A stretch of DNA of 64,000 nucleotides, taken from positions 788,334 to 852,333 of the forward strand of contig SCFE01000106.1 of NCBI GenBank assembly GCA_004352715.1, given 5' to 3'. The stretch is from Hofstenia miamia. Taxonomy: Eukaryota > Xenacoelomorpha > Acoela. Positions within the stretch are counted from its first letter, which is position 1. Each line of letters begins with the position of its first letter. Of this stretch, positions 11,001 through 25,900 are shown piece after piece. The position numbers were made by a program, and so were the translations under genes. Below the pieces are notes generated by a model. That model saw only the letters and a list, made by a program, of their open reading frames with translations. It was not told the DNA's origin and did no database searches.

Positions 11001-14000
11001 AATTAACTATTTGTTTTTGTTAGTCTAATGAAATTCCTGGTCTAAAGTCACGTTTGTTTTTCAAGTTTCATCTTTCTCATTGGCTCGGTTTGTTTTCATA
11101 CAAAATAGAAACTGTTCATTTATTTAATTAATACATGGTAAATGTTTTCTAATTAATAAGCAATGTCGAAGTAAATTTATCCAATACCACATATTATTTA
11201 ATACGGAAAGTTGCGAGTTGATTTGATTAGCATTCAATGAATTTTTAAAGGTATTTTAAGATGATTTCTCTGTTAAATTTAAAATAATGCTAGATCTTCG
11301 CCTGATAAACGTTTAAAACGCGGTAATAGTATAATATAGTTTGTTGCTGTCAACGTTATATTGTAGCCATCTTGCAAAAGCGAGTGCCATCCTAAATAAC
11401 AAAACTAATAGAGTATCAATTAGTCATCGAATAAATTTTTTGGGCCCTTATAGAAACGTGAAGCAGTAATAACCAGTGTTGGAAACGTGCCTTGATTTTT
11501 CAGCACAAGCACTGCACGAAAATTCGCAGTTAGGCACGAGCACGGCACGAAATATAGAAAAGAATTTCAAGCATGGGCCCGGTAATACACGAAAATCTAT
11601 AAATTTTTCGTTAAATATAAAAGGCGTCTTTGATTAAAAATCTATGAATGAAATGTTTTTGGCAGCAAATTGTTTCAATAGTTTAACAAATTGCTCAATA
11701 AACAAAGTTTTCAATAATTTAAATATGCAAACTAATAAATTTAGAAAATCAAAATAAAAAATATATTTCATACGTTTTTAATGTGGGCACGAGCATGGCA
11801 CGGGCACCAAAATTTCTGTAAAATTCGGCACAAGCACGGCACGAAGTAAGGGACTTCACGGTAATAACATCTTGCATTCGTGAAATGCCTTCGCCACCCA
11901 ACGCATGTCCTAGGTTTCCGCTATTCATACATTTTTGAAGATAATTTTTCAACCAGAATTCAAGTATGCGATAATAATTAATTGAAAAAACAATATCCTT
12001 GCTTTCACTTGATGGATTTTATTTATGCAACCTAATTGACTGGGCTCTATCGTATCCGGCAAGTGTAATCAACAACCTGATATAGTTCTAATTACAATAT
12101 TAATAAATAAAAACATCAAATACCAACAATAAAACGTGGTTGTATATTTAGTCAGATACTCTGGTTTTTCCGCCTGGCTAGTTGTAAAGCCTGCCAGGAG
12201 GAACCAAACCCTAAGTAAAACATACTATTGATACATAATGTGGCAACATATAATGAAATAGCATGATATATGTGTGAAATAATTTTTCAGTAAATTACTA
12301 CTTCTGAATTTAATTGCTTTTCATTCTGTTAGTTTCCGTTACTAAACTAAGTGGAGCGGAAGTTAACTGTCAACGTGAATTGAGATTGAGAGTAATATAA
12401 ATATTGCATTCTTGTTATCTGTTACATAAAAAATTGTTTGCAAAAACAATTGTATACTAAATTATTCCTTTTAATTGTAAATACTAAAATTGAGTTACTT
12501 ATTAAACTTCCCCTTTCCTACTAAATATAATAGAGCTGCATTGAAATCTGTAATTAATTCAATTTTAACTCAAACTTCATTTTATTATTGGATGCCAATT
12601 TTATTTAGGCATACATTGCCGTCCGAAGCATTTGGTCACTGCTAATTTTTAATAACAATTTTGTCTGCAATGCGTTATTTAAAACTAATGAATAATATTC
12701 TTGTCAGAATATTCACGTGACAAAGAAATTTGTTTACATTGCATGTGAAAATCTTTGTAATACATTTTCATCCTACGTAGCTCTTTAATACATGTACTTA
12801 TTATCGTGTGTAAAACCTCACTGTTCATCATCATTTTCAAATCGATTATTTGACACTAAGCGAAATAATTTATGATGGGCTCCTACCAGAGAATTAAGTG
12901 CATGAAACTCAAGCTGGAAGTTCGCGAACCTTGAACGCATTCGGTTTTCGTAAATCTTTACCAACCTACAAATTCAAGTAAAATTACGTCAATGCAGCAA
13001 TTAAAAGTATTTTTTCTCAATAGTGTATTTGCTTTTACATGCAAACTAGTCTAATGTTAATTTAGAAACCTCATTTGACTTTTTCACCCCTACTTAACCT
13101 GAGACTTTTGGGGCTCATAAATCCTTCACTTATCTAATTCTGAATTGGATTATGATATTAAAACAAAACTTTGTACAAATATTCGTCATTCAGTACTATC
13201 CCATTACAAAGTTTTGAAGTTCGATAACGTCATTAGATGCTAAAGTTTGGCATTTTTAAAAATCAATTAATTTTTGGTTTTAGCTTTTCAAAATGTTGAA
13301 ATTTAATAGAATGGTTCAAATATAATTTGTTGCTTGCTTTACTCACGTTTGGCTTGAAAAATCTGACCGCCCAACCTCAAATGTTATAAAACAATTCAAA
13401 ATCTTTTCATAATTTTCAAAGCATATGGTTGGGTAATTTATTATGCTACCCACCAAACATTATATTTAATTGTTTGCAAATTTTTATGAGGTTGTCTTCA
13501 TCTGTTAGGTTTACACCTGGATTAAGGCTTGCATTTACAAATATTAAACACTCTTATTGATTTAAAAAGAAATTTTCAGTTTGATTATATTGATTGCAGT
13601 GGGTGATTTAGAAGTATTTTAGAACGTTTCGCAGAAGAATGAAAGGACGCAAAGTAAAGCAATTCGCAGATCATCTTTTAATATTCGGTTACATCAAAAA
13701 GGCTCTTGAAGAGTACATCAAAGCAGACTCATTCTTAGATGGCACAAAAGATTGGCTCTGGTTGGCAGGTATCTTTTTATCATGTTTTTCACATTTTGTT
13801 TGCTAAATCTACGCGCGTTTGTTTGTCCACATTGTGCATTTATAATCTCTATTGCAATTGGCTTAAATACATTATGTAATATATGGGAAGTGTGAAGTTT
13901 ATGTAAACTGTACTGTCATCAATTATTTTTTCTTGTTGAAGAATGAAGTTCTTCGCAAATATTCTTGTGTTCTACACGATTATAGCCTTTGCCAATAGCT

Positions 14001-16946
14001 ATAAAATCCCTCAATATTCCGAAAATGATTCTTTGGACAGTTCCTCTTTGGAATGTACTGCTTGCAAAGTCCTAGTTTCATTAATTGACAAACTAGTCCT
14101 CGAACACAAATCAATTGATGAAATTAAGAAATTAGCAATTGATGTCTGTCAAGATCTTCATATTGAAATCAATCGTGTTTGTGTTGGCTTAGTAAATACA
14201 TATGCCCCAGACGTTGCTTCACTATTGAGAGATGCCTTTGTATCACCTGACACGATCTGTGGAGCTCTCTTTGGATCATCTTGCGCAACAACCACAATGC
14301 CAAGATTTTGGAACGTGACATTACCTAATGATGATCCATCGCCACCATATAAACCATTGTCAATGCCTCCAAAAGGAAAGCCAACTTTTAAAGTATTGCA
14401 CCTTGCAGATTTACACATTGATCCTTCTTATACTGTAGGAACAGAAGCAGAATGTGGCGCTATACAATGTTGTGATTACACAATGGCTGGACCTAATAGT
14501 ATGAAGACAAAGCCATTCGCTACACTCTCTAATTGTGATATACCTAAGAGCACTGTAGTAACTTTACTTAAGGATATAGCAAAACAGGATTTTGACTGGA
14601 TTTATTGGACTGGTGATATTACCCCTCATAATATTGGAAATCAAACTAAAGAAATGCATATTAATTTAATTAATCAAGTCACATCTCTAATGAAGACATA
14701 TTTACCCAATGCCAAAATTTATCCAGCAATCGGCAATCACGAAATTTTCCCAGTTAGTCAATTCCCTTATCCTTATACTGATGCGAATAAATCGGCCGCC
14801 CCTTCTGAATGGTTGTATTCCTTGCTTGCTGAAAATTGGAAAAGTTGGATCAATGATAGCGATGCAGAATCGACTATTTTAAAGGCAGCATATTATTCTA
14901 AAAAAATTGCGCCGAAGCTTCGATTGATTTCTTATAATGGAGGAATTGGGGATAATCAAAACTTCTATGCGTATACCAATGTTGTTGATCCTTACGATCA
15001 ACTGAAATGGCTTGCACAACAACTTCAAGACGCACAAGATGCTGGTGATTTTGTTCACATAATTGGACATGAGCCTCCATATGGATCTACAACTAAAGTC
15101 TATTGGAAAAATTATTATAAAATTATTAGAAAGTATGCTAATATTGTACGAGGACAATTCGCAGCTCACACTCATAAAGATGAATTCAGAGTGTTTTACG
15201 AAGATGCGGTAAATGGTAACTGCGGAACCCCGTATGGTGTAATGTATGTCGCACCTTCATTAACCACATACACTCGTTTGAATCCCGCATTTCGAATTTA
15301 CGAAATAGATGGTGACTGGGACAATAGTACATGGAGTGTCCTTGATTTCAAGGCATATTCTCTTAATTTAACAAAAGCAGAGGCCAACCATGAAACTCCG
15401 CAATTCGAGTATTTGTATTCTCCTCTTGAAGATTATTCAATGTCATCGCTATTTCCTCAAAGTTGGAGCGAATTGATCAAGCGTTTTGAAACTGATCATG
15501 CACTTTATCACAAGTATTACCACCATTTCTTTAGAAGAAATAGTTTCAATCCTACCAACACCACACAGAAAGTGGATTTTTTGGAAAAGCTATCATCAGG
15601 AAATTATGGACAATGCAATCTTTAATCCTACTCTACAAAAATACCATTTTATTATATTGTTATTTTAGGTGTTAATTTGACTAATGTATTATAATGCTTG
15701 AGGTTGTAGAAATATATTCTTGTTGGAGAAATCCCTTTGTGATTTAGACACCGTTTTTTATAAAGTAAAATATTTATTTTTAAATATTCAAATTTATTAG
15801 CACGTTGATGTAAATGCATGTAAATAAGTTTTTGATGGTTTAATTTGAATTTAAAACTATCAGGAATGAAACTCTAGTTACGTTTTCCTTATATGGCATT
15901 TGTGCAAACAATCAATTTAATATTTATTATCGCGTGATTGAAAAGGTAAACATTTTTGACTAACACATTTACATTGAATTGTTTGGTTACGACAACTGCT
16001 TTGTAAAGGCTTATAGCAATTCATACTTTTTATTTTTAGGCATTTATGAATTTTAATAGTTGATAATCTAATCGGCACGCTGTTTTTAGTGGTTCTACAT
16101 ATTTATTGTGATGCTACTGGAATCACAGCTGTCTAATCCATGCCGGTAGAAAACAGGTGATTTTCATAACCAGACCTTAACAAGTTCCGGTCAATAGGTC
16201 ATGGCATTAAAAACCAACTAACACAAATTTATATATATACCTTCTAACTCACACAGTCATTCAAACTACAAGTTTTCAGCAATTGTTAGCATCCTTCAAA
16301 AAGTCTATACATAGAATCTGTTCAATATACCAAGAAGTAACATAGACCTTTGATATATTTTCAACACTTTTTGTCAAAAATGGATACTCGAATAAATTAA
16401 TTAGGAAAGCAATAGATAAAATTTTAATATCGTAAAATAGTGAATATCGACAAAAAGAAAAATATATATATTGGAAATAACCATATATTTATGAAACATC
16501 GGGAACAACGTACTATAAAAAGAAAATAAAGGCTCTAATGCGTACAATAAGAATACCCTTTATTTACATTATTTCATAAGTCCTCTGCAGCTTACAAATA
16601 CGGCTATGATGAATGTAATATTTTATACATTGTAGAAACTTCAAGACATTTTGAAGTACGCATTAATGAACATCTAAAAGGACACATGCAAAAAGATATC
16701 AGTATCAACATAAAGCAAAAGAAATTTTAAAATAATAGTTTAACTTCAACATTCCAAATATAACGAAATTAATAAAGAACATCTATATAGAAATCTAACG
16801 TTAATAACGAACTTTGCGTATTTTAAATACATAGTTTTATAAAATATTACCGCACTTAGTGTTTGCCTGATGAAGCAACATTAAGTTGCGAAACGCTTTG
16901 TTTATTGTACGTTTTGTTTTGTATTCGTTTCTGTGTGAAGCTCAAA

Positions 16947-16990
<44 letters not shown>

Positions 16991-19900
16991 GGGTCCTGCA
17001 ATAATTCTACTAAGTTGTCGTAATCGCGTTCTTACGTTTATCAAAATATTTTTTGAGAACTTATTTCTCTTTAAAATGCAAGGAGTCGTTGAAAAGAGTT
17101 TTTTCAAAATCTATATTACACAGCAACTATGTATATATTTTTTCTAAGGAACACTAGGAATCTCTTGACTCCTTCCATGTTTATCAATAAGCGTTGAAAA
17201 TTTTCAAATAGTAAACTATAATTTTGAAGGACTCTTTAAAGCCGATATTTTCCCTTTAATTTTTTCTGAGGACTTATGAACTAGTTTTTATATATCAGTT
17301 TCCATGTCGAACGAAATCAGCAACTTAAAGAAATACTCTTAAATTTAATGCAATTGCGCAATAGACCGCATAGTTTCTTCCGGACTGCAGATCTTGTTGA
17401 TTGTATAATCTGTAGGACAGTGAAAAATAAGTGTGGGCCACTAAGTGCAACATCATAATGAAACTAATTACTTATTGCTAAGTAGTTTACTTATTTATAA
17501 CAGAGGTTTGGAGTATTTTTAAATATTTATATAAGGAAGCAGATGCGGTCAATATAGTTTATGACCAATTACTTTTAAAAGAACACGCACTAACAAAATT
17601 CACCCTAATTTTCAAAAAAAATTTTGACGATCATTACACATGAACTAATACAGATTACACCATAGAATATTGGAATGTCCTACATTTTATTTACGCTTTA
17701 AAATTATGAAAAAATTACGCCCAGTCGCAAATAATTATATGCGTGCTCTTGGGACGCCACGACCAGTTCACTTTGGGCTAATTTTTCTTCAAGTGTTTAA
17801 ACACGCGTTTTAAAACATGCCGTCCTAGCAGGTAGTATTGCAAACTGTAACCGAAATTTTACTGTAGCTTACTGAATCCAATCACTGCAATTAGCAAAAA
17901 ATATTCAAATACATCTGAAATGGAGTCTTTTTATTCACTGAAACAAAAATATTAAAATTGATAATCAATGCAAAATGTTGATAAATTGCTTGTAATATGC
18001 ATTTAAATATATATGTGATTTGTAAACGAGTACTGTATAAAACATGTACTGTGTATAAATTTAAGTTATTTTATATATACATCTGTTATGGCATATTTAT
18101 TACGCTCGGTACGTAAACATTTTAAAAACTGAAATGTACCTGAGACGATTTTGATTTGTCAGCTGTCACAGAAACTGAAATAATTTGCTTAATAAATCTG
18201 TAACTGTAACTGGAATTAATAAAAACATCCCAACACTAGGCACATGAATAATTTTTACCACAAATGCTCATCATTAGATGACACTACATTTACCCATCCA
18301 AGGATTTCCAAGTTTCTTAATAGGTGTGGACGAAATTGTTCGAAGAAAACGGTTTGTAACTTTAAAGTCACGAGAAGCAGTTAGGGTAAATTAACTGCAA
18401 ATGTACTATATTCTTGAGGTTTTCAAAAATAAGTTTTTATTCATAGATTACCCAATAACTAGGCGTCATATCTTTTGTAAAGATAATGAGCCTCCGTAAT
18501 CGAACATATGAATAGAAGCCACAAAACAACTTTTAATTTTTTTGCAACAAACCAAATTTCTTCAATTATCAATTAACGTTTGAGCCTATATTTGTAAGAG
18601 TCCATCAATTAAGTTTTTTACAGATTATCATTCATTCTTTAGAATAAATGACCTCATTGGAATATATTGATTTAGTTTATTATCAACAAGTTCATAAATA
18701 ATGCAGATATATTTTATTCTTTTATTGGGGACTGGCTGTTTCCTCTTTAAATATTTAAGAAATTGTTTTAGAATGTTCAATTATTTAAATAACATGCTTT
18801 GGTTGATAGGTCACAATCTTTTGTTAATAAAATTTATTACTTTTACTAAACGTAATATGTTTAAATTTCTATTTTCCCTTTTCAAGCAAGTTTCTACTTA
18901 TTATCAATCCCGTGACTGTTGGAATTTTATGCAAACAAAGATCATTTTGCACATTTTTGTTTGCTAATAAATTAATTTGCTTATTTGCTATCCTTTGCGC
19001 TAAGGAAGTGTTATATATCTGTATAATGCAAGATATATATTTATGGGGCTTGTGTTTTCTAGCTTTATGCTATGCATTATGCACACCATATTACTTAGGT
19101 TTACCAGATACCAAGCCTGAACTCACCGATGGTGAAGGGTGCGCTTTATGCAAGTATTTGGTGTCATATTTGGATTCTTTCATTAAAGAAAATAAGACAT
19201 TTGCCGTTATTAAGGAAATTGCTGTAGAGGTATGTGAAGAGTTGGACATTGAAGTAAAAGATGTTTGTATAGGAAGTATTAATGCCTATGCACCTGATCT
19301 TTATGTTCTTCTGAAGAATGATTATCTATCACCAGACACCATTTGTGGAACTCTATATGGGTCACAATGTGCTAATACATCGTTGCCAGCTTTTTGGAAT
19401 GTCACTTTACCTAATGATAACCCTCCTCCTAAATATATACCTTTGTCTTCTCCACCGAGTGGAAAGCCTACTCTTAGAATATTGCATATTGCTGATTTAC
19501 ACATTGATCCTGCTTATGTGGTTGGCTCTAGAGCCAATTGCCCTGCACCACAATGCTGTAATTTTGATTTCAGTGGACCAAATGTAGTAAAGGCACAACC
19601 CTTTGCCACTTTGTCAAACTGCGATATCCCTAAAACAACTGTAGAAAGTATGTTACATCATCTATCTGATCAAGAGTTTGATTTAGTTTATTGGACGGGT
19701 GACATTACACCACACAATGCTTGGAATCAATCCAAAGAAATGCAGATGGATTTAAACGATGAAGTGACGGCACTGATTAAAATGTACCTACCGAATGCCA
19801 AAGTTTATCCCGCCGTCGGAAATCATGAAACGTATCCTATCAACATATTTCCATTTCCAAACATAAATTTTGATAATGACCCTAATCCATCGAAATGGTT

Positions 19901-22900
19901 GTATTCTACATTAGAGAAAAACTGGCAAAGTTGGCTCAATGATTCAACAACTAGTTCAACAATTCTAAAAGGTGGATACTATTCCACAAAGCTAACTCCA
20001 AAATTGAGGCTTATTTCATATAATGGTGGATTTGGACTGACTTCCAATTACTTTGCCCTTACTAATGTGAAAGATCCTTATGGCCAGTTAGAGTGGTTAG
20101 CACGTGAACTACAAGATGCCGAAGACGCAGGTGAGTTTGTGCATATTATTGGTCATGAGCCCCCCTATGATTCTACTACGGAAACGTATCGTACAAATTA
20201 CTATCGAATTGTTCGCAAATATGCTAACACTGTTCGAGGGCAGTTTGCTGCTCATACCCACAAAGATGAGTTTCGAGTATTCTACGAAGATTCCAAGGAC
20301 GGGATATGCGGTGAACCGTATGGCATGATGTATGTTGCACCATCATTGACGACTTATACCAATTTGAATCCCGCCTACCGAATCTATACTGTTGACGGAG
20401 ACTGGGAAAACAGCACTTGGAGTGTGATCGATTTCGATGAATATACTTTAAATCTAACGAAAGCCCAATTACATAATGAGGAACCTCAGTGGGAATATCT
20501 ATATTCTCCAATAAAGGACTATTCCATGAAATCCTTGTTTCCTCAAGATTGGAGTGATCTTATTAAACGCTTTAAAACTGATGACCCACTTTTCCACAAG
20601 GTTTTCCGTCATTTTACCAGAAGAAATAGTTTTAATCCTCAAAATAGCACAATAAAAGTTGATTTTATGGAAAAATTTTCATCTGGAAACTATGGAAACT
20701 GTAATTTATTATAATAATACATTGCTCATTTTCTCTGATATTAAAACATTCAGTTTTGTGGATTAAGAATTTATTAACTAAATTATTTAGGCTAAAACAT
20801 TTTTCATATTTTAAATTGTTATATTTATATATCCTTATTTTGACATTGAATTGAGCTGATGAGCAATTTTATTTAGTGACACATTTTGAGATAAACAATG
20901 TTTTTCTTTTTGTAAATTCAATCAGTGTAGCAATTGAGAATCATAACATGGATGGGAGTAGACGCTAATTTCTGAATGAGGTACATACGTTAGGGAAGCT
21001 AATTGAACTAACTTTTTTGCAAAAGTAACAAGAAAGAAGCCAATGTATCTTTAAATAAGTTCGCCCATGTACATTTGTTAAGTAATTACTTTGGCGCTGC
21101 GACATATGTATAATTCCATAGAAATATTTATTTTTAAAACAAGCAACAGAACTTATCTATTGATTATTGGCTGCCTATTTACACAACAGTTTTTAGATCA
21201 TTTTGTACGGCCTGTAAAGTTCTACTAGAATAGGATTGTTTATTATAAAATTTCCTCAACTTTGAGATGAAATTGGGGCACATTTTTACGAATTGCCCAC
21301 CTCACATGCCTTCTGCGCTACTCCACTTTTATGTATTTCATGTATATGTTTGCGACAGCTATTTATCTAAAAATGACTTCATTCCGAATTCGTATTATAA
21401 ATATCTTTAAAAATGCACTCAATGTGAAAAAAAACAATTACTTTGTCATGAGGAGTGTGTAATTATACCATCATTAAGTCCAACATATACAGTCAGTGTA
21501 TCAATCAATATAGGCTACGAAAGTCCAAGGAAGGCTTTTTCCATGAATTTGGGCAACTAATTAGTTATTGCAAAAAATTTCGCTTAAAGAATAATGTTCA
21601 CATCCGCACAAAATAAAAAGATTGTTCTTCATTTATTTGATTCACTCATTTATTGAAGCTTCGGTTAATGTTCTTGTTTTTAACACAAGTTTTGTAACAA
21701 AACTTTTATTGAGTATTCCAAATTCAAGTTTGTGTCCAATTTTACAATTGATATATGTATATCTATATTTTCTTCCAATTTAAATTTGGTTTTGATGTGA
21801 TTTCGAAGTATAAATTGTAATCAAAGTGCTTAAATAGTTCTACCTAGTGATATATTCAATAAGAACAAATTTTCAAAACATGATTTTGTAGATTTGTTAG
21901 TGCTGGCTTGCATTAATTCGATCGTTTGTTGTTTAGGAACATTAGAAGGCAGATGCGCGGCTTCTTTTCTTCTGATGTATCCTTCATTTTCTCTAAAGAA
22001 TTGGTACCAACGACATATGTTAATTTCAGGCACATATGCTTCGGCCGACGCAGGTTACTTTTTATATTTTTATGTGATCAGATGTTGCCAAGTTTAGCCT
22101 TGGTCTTCTGCTCGTATCCTATACTGAATTTTTGCTCAATTTTGACAATTTACAATCATGGACAACCATGATTATGTCAAACCTATAAAGGAAACATTGT
22201 ACATTCTTGAAGCAATATATTTTTGAAACCCTGTAAAGCAGATATTTCAAATCTTAACCAGCTAATGATAGTTAAGATGCCTTTTATTTGTTATAGACGC
22301 ATTGGTCTAGTAGTTATTGGTTTAAGTGCCTCGAATTACAGTTGTTGTCAAAAATATAGCAATTGAACTTGCAGCTGACAAAACTTCATGGTTTAATATA
22401 TGAGATGTTCTCAATATTTCAAAAGCGATCATTGGTATAAATTTTACGGAAAAGCAGAGAAGGCCATGATTCGAGCCATAAAACAATTTCTTCGGTCAAA
22501 AGCCCTCACAAAACGAGAAGAAGTCTTTGTTTCAGCATCTTCATCCAAACCTTTCGTGACTTCCAGAGAACAAAAAATACAAGCTACCGAAATTGAAATT
22601 AAGGCTAATTCATATTCATAAATGAGTTTCATTCCGTTATACTCAAATTCAGTCGGTTTCGGATTGGAAAAATTGATCTTCTCAGGTAAATCAAAGATTG
22701 AACTTTAACCACAATAGAAACAGTATGTTCGTCATCTGCTGAATTGCATCGTAAAGTTCGATATTGCACAAAGAGAACTAAATTTAACAAGTCCGTAATT
22801 GTTTGAGTAACAACCTCGAGTGATAGATTTATAACTATATTTAGCTGTTTATTTCGTAAATGAAAATTCAATACCAGCGGATACTTTCCCAGGAACCCCT

Positions 22901-25900
22901 TAACTGTAAACAAACCAGTCTTTGCTTTTCCAACGTGTCATATAGCTTGGGTGACATCCACATCTTTGGATAATTTGAACGAAAGCTTGCTCCGAAACTA
23001 CCCTTCGCAGATTCCTGATTTATCTTTATAGAACCTATGGAAATATTAAGAAACCGTGTAAGCATCAGAAAGCCAACCCAACTTCATTATGTGAGCTCAT
23101 GACCGTCACATGGGAAGAAAGGTACAAACAGATGCCCCTACAATAAGCAAGCTTTATGAATCGTTGCTTAGGGGAATTACTAACATTTGCGTAACATTCC
23201 TGCCAATTCTCATCCTAGAACTATATTTCAAAAAATGTTATATGCATCTGCTTTATCTTTTTGGTTAATAAATATTTTTGTGCAAACTTTTGTCCACTGT
23301 ATTTGACAATTGCGTTTAGAGAGAACTCGGCTGTCTTCTGCTATCGAATGTGAGAAGTCAATTGAGTCAAAGTACTGCATGACAAATGCTGAGATTCTTT
23401 CTTCCTACGAAACCGCCATCATATATTATGGGAAGGTAGCGTATTTGTTTCCTAAAGTATAACTGTGTTTTCAGTACAGCGAGGCACGTATTCTGTGGAT
23501 GGAAGCAAGCTTCAAAGCTGCACAGCTAATAATTTGCTTCAAAGTGAGTTAATATCGATACGCTAAAGAATTCATTATTTATCTTAGATTCAAAAAGAAC
23601 GCGCTCGTGATTTTATTTCAGCCGTACATGCTGATGTTGCCAGTTGTCAAGATTTTGATGAGGCAGAACTTATTCACAACGACATCACCGCTGCTAATCT
23701 CTTTTATCAGTTGAATTACTGTAGAATTAGTTCTTATTATGTTCACTCGGCGGCGCTGCAAACGATTAATCCTTCAAAACACTCGACGCATCACGCTATG
23801 CTAGGAATTCGGTTTGTGAGTTCAACTTGAAAATTGTGAACAATAGACTTTCCTACTACCGTAAAGTTTTTTTATATTGATATCTCCTTCCCGTTTATGT
23901 TGCGTTTTGCATATTATGGATTTAAATAGAGCCAACAATTTGGAACAGTCTAACTGCTCCAAATGCTTAACCTTTTAGACATTGAATTTTACCACTTCTG
24001 CTTGTTACGGTTGAAATATCAATCTTATTGAATTTGTAACATAAAATTATTCCTGCATAGAATGAATAAATAATAACGGGCCATATTGTCACTGATGGTT
24101 TTTATTTGCATTAAGCACTGGTACATTATAAATAGAAAGACAGACAGAATCCTTCTTAACAGACTCTTATTCTCTGTTCAAATTATGATATTAATGGAGT
24201 TTAATCAATTATTTATTAATTGAATCTATTTTAGCTTCTTGCACAAGACATTTCCGACGTACAAAATCAATGTTAAGCGGGCATTTGACAATAATGCTAA
24301 TCGTTTTGGATGGATGTCCTTACAACATGAAATGATTTACAATCGAACTTTGCGGCTGGCCCTTAAGCTACAAGAAACCAACCCTCATATGGGACATCAG
24401 CTGGAAATATGGTATTGAATATTAATTTTAGCTTTAGAAAAGAGGATTCTTTAAATATTTCAATTGCTTTTTACTATTCTTTGCAAATATGTGATATTTC
24501 GTTTGTAGAATCAACTTACAAGGCTAAGAAACTTAGCAAGTTTGAATTTATCATTTTACAAAGACATTTTCGGATCTTAACTAGTATAGCAGGTATAATC
24601 TAACTAACTATAATATTAGCTACTAAGCCTTTGATAAAAGGTCATTGTGCTGCTTATGGTTAAAAAATTCATAGTCTATCAAATATTTGCTTAAAAACAT
24701 TATTTAGGTACAGAGTTTTCAGTTTGAATACATTCTATGACACCATTGACTACGTTTCTCTGAAGCAGGAAATGTACGCATTAAATGAGTCGGTGAGTAA
24801 ATTCACGCCAATACCAGAACCCATTCGTCTCGACGATGATATGGAATTGCCTCCAATATGCTTCACAAACATGCCACGCCTTTTGTAAGTGTTGAAAGAA
24901 AATCAATAACGATTTGTATTTGAGGTGCTCATAAGCATATATTCTCCACTTGAAATTAAGCTTTTAAATCAGTTTGTCACCAACTCTGTGCAATTAATTG
25001 AATTGACATTTTGATAGTAATTGATAATCGATTGTCTTTGCAGTAATGCTTAGTTTCCCAAAAAGCACTACAAAGAACACCATTGCATAAACACCTAGCA
25101 GCGAAATTACCTTGTTATTGTCTTTTTTTAATTTACATCTTCAAAGTAACTTTGTTGGTAGTAGTCTACGTTTTGCAAGTATTTTTTGTGAAAATTTTGC
25201 CTTTTGTGATTCTTCTAGTGATTGTCTTTGTGAAATGTTTCAATCCACTTGGAAGTGAACAGCCAATAGTAACTGTTTGCAATAAGGACTCGTTCAAAGT
25301 AATTGATAATGGGTAATTGGATTTTTTTTGATAATCGACCGACATAAAAAAGTGAAACAGTTGCACACCTCTTTGCCACATGCCCATGTTAGTCAAGAAT
25401 CTCGTTAGCGAGTAAAGTTCTACAATAAATTAATATGCATTCATTTGTTGAGATAAATACCATTTTCAATTCCAAGATCTTAACCAGTTAACTGATTGCA
25501 TCAGAATTTAGACGTTTGGAATTAATTCCGTTTGACAGCGTGGATACACATCCTATTATCTGGCAAAGACAGAAGGATTCGACGTATCTCTATAGGCCCA
25601 GTAAACAACTTGCTGAAGAAGGTGCGTGTTATTTATTCTAAAAAATCTTCAACTTATGTTTAGATGTAATTTGGTGCCAAAACGAAGCACAAGAAATTGA
25701 ATGCACATTCTATAACTTCTACGCTGATGCACTCTCATTCGAAATGGTTCTCTTACTATAATGCTGTTGTTGCCGTTTTTTTCAAATTTTTAATAATGAC
25801 TCAATATTAGGATGTTTTTGCTGTAAATTTCACCACTCAAGTTATATATCCTTTTAAATGTTTTTATCGCTGTGTACAGGAACTTTTAAAGTGACTTCTG

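Noticed and set aside
13623-13634. TTTTAG acceptor at 13622 for the TRAPPC9 exon
   Set aside because: Used with the phase left by the exon ending at 5039 it gives an in-frame TGA within a few codons. TTTCGCAG at 13634 does not.
14158-15175. Minus-strand frames opposite sphingomyelinase 1, and similar ones opposite paralogue 2
   Set aside because: They are shadows of the well-supported plus-strand genes.
18912-19025. Upstream in-frame ATG of sphingomyelinase 2
   Set aside because: The 38-residue extension has no counterpart in paralogue 1, and the internal Met at 19026 starts a normal signal peptide.
22400-22621. Plus frame of 73 codons considered as a TRAPPC9 exon
   Set aside because: It does not resemble TRAPPC9, and the flanking exons 22053 and 23320 already join in phase without it.
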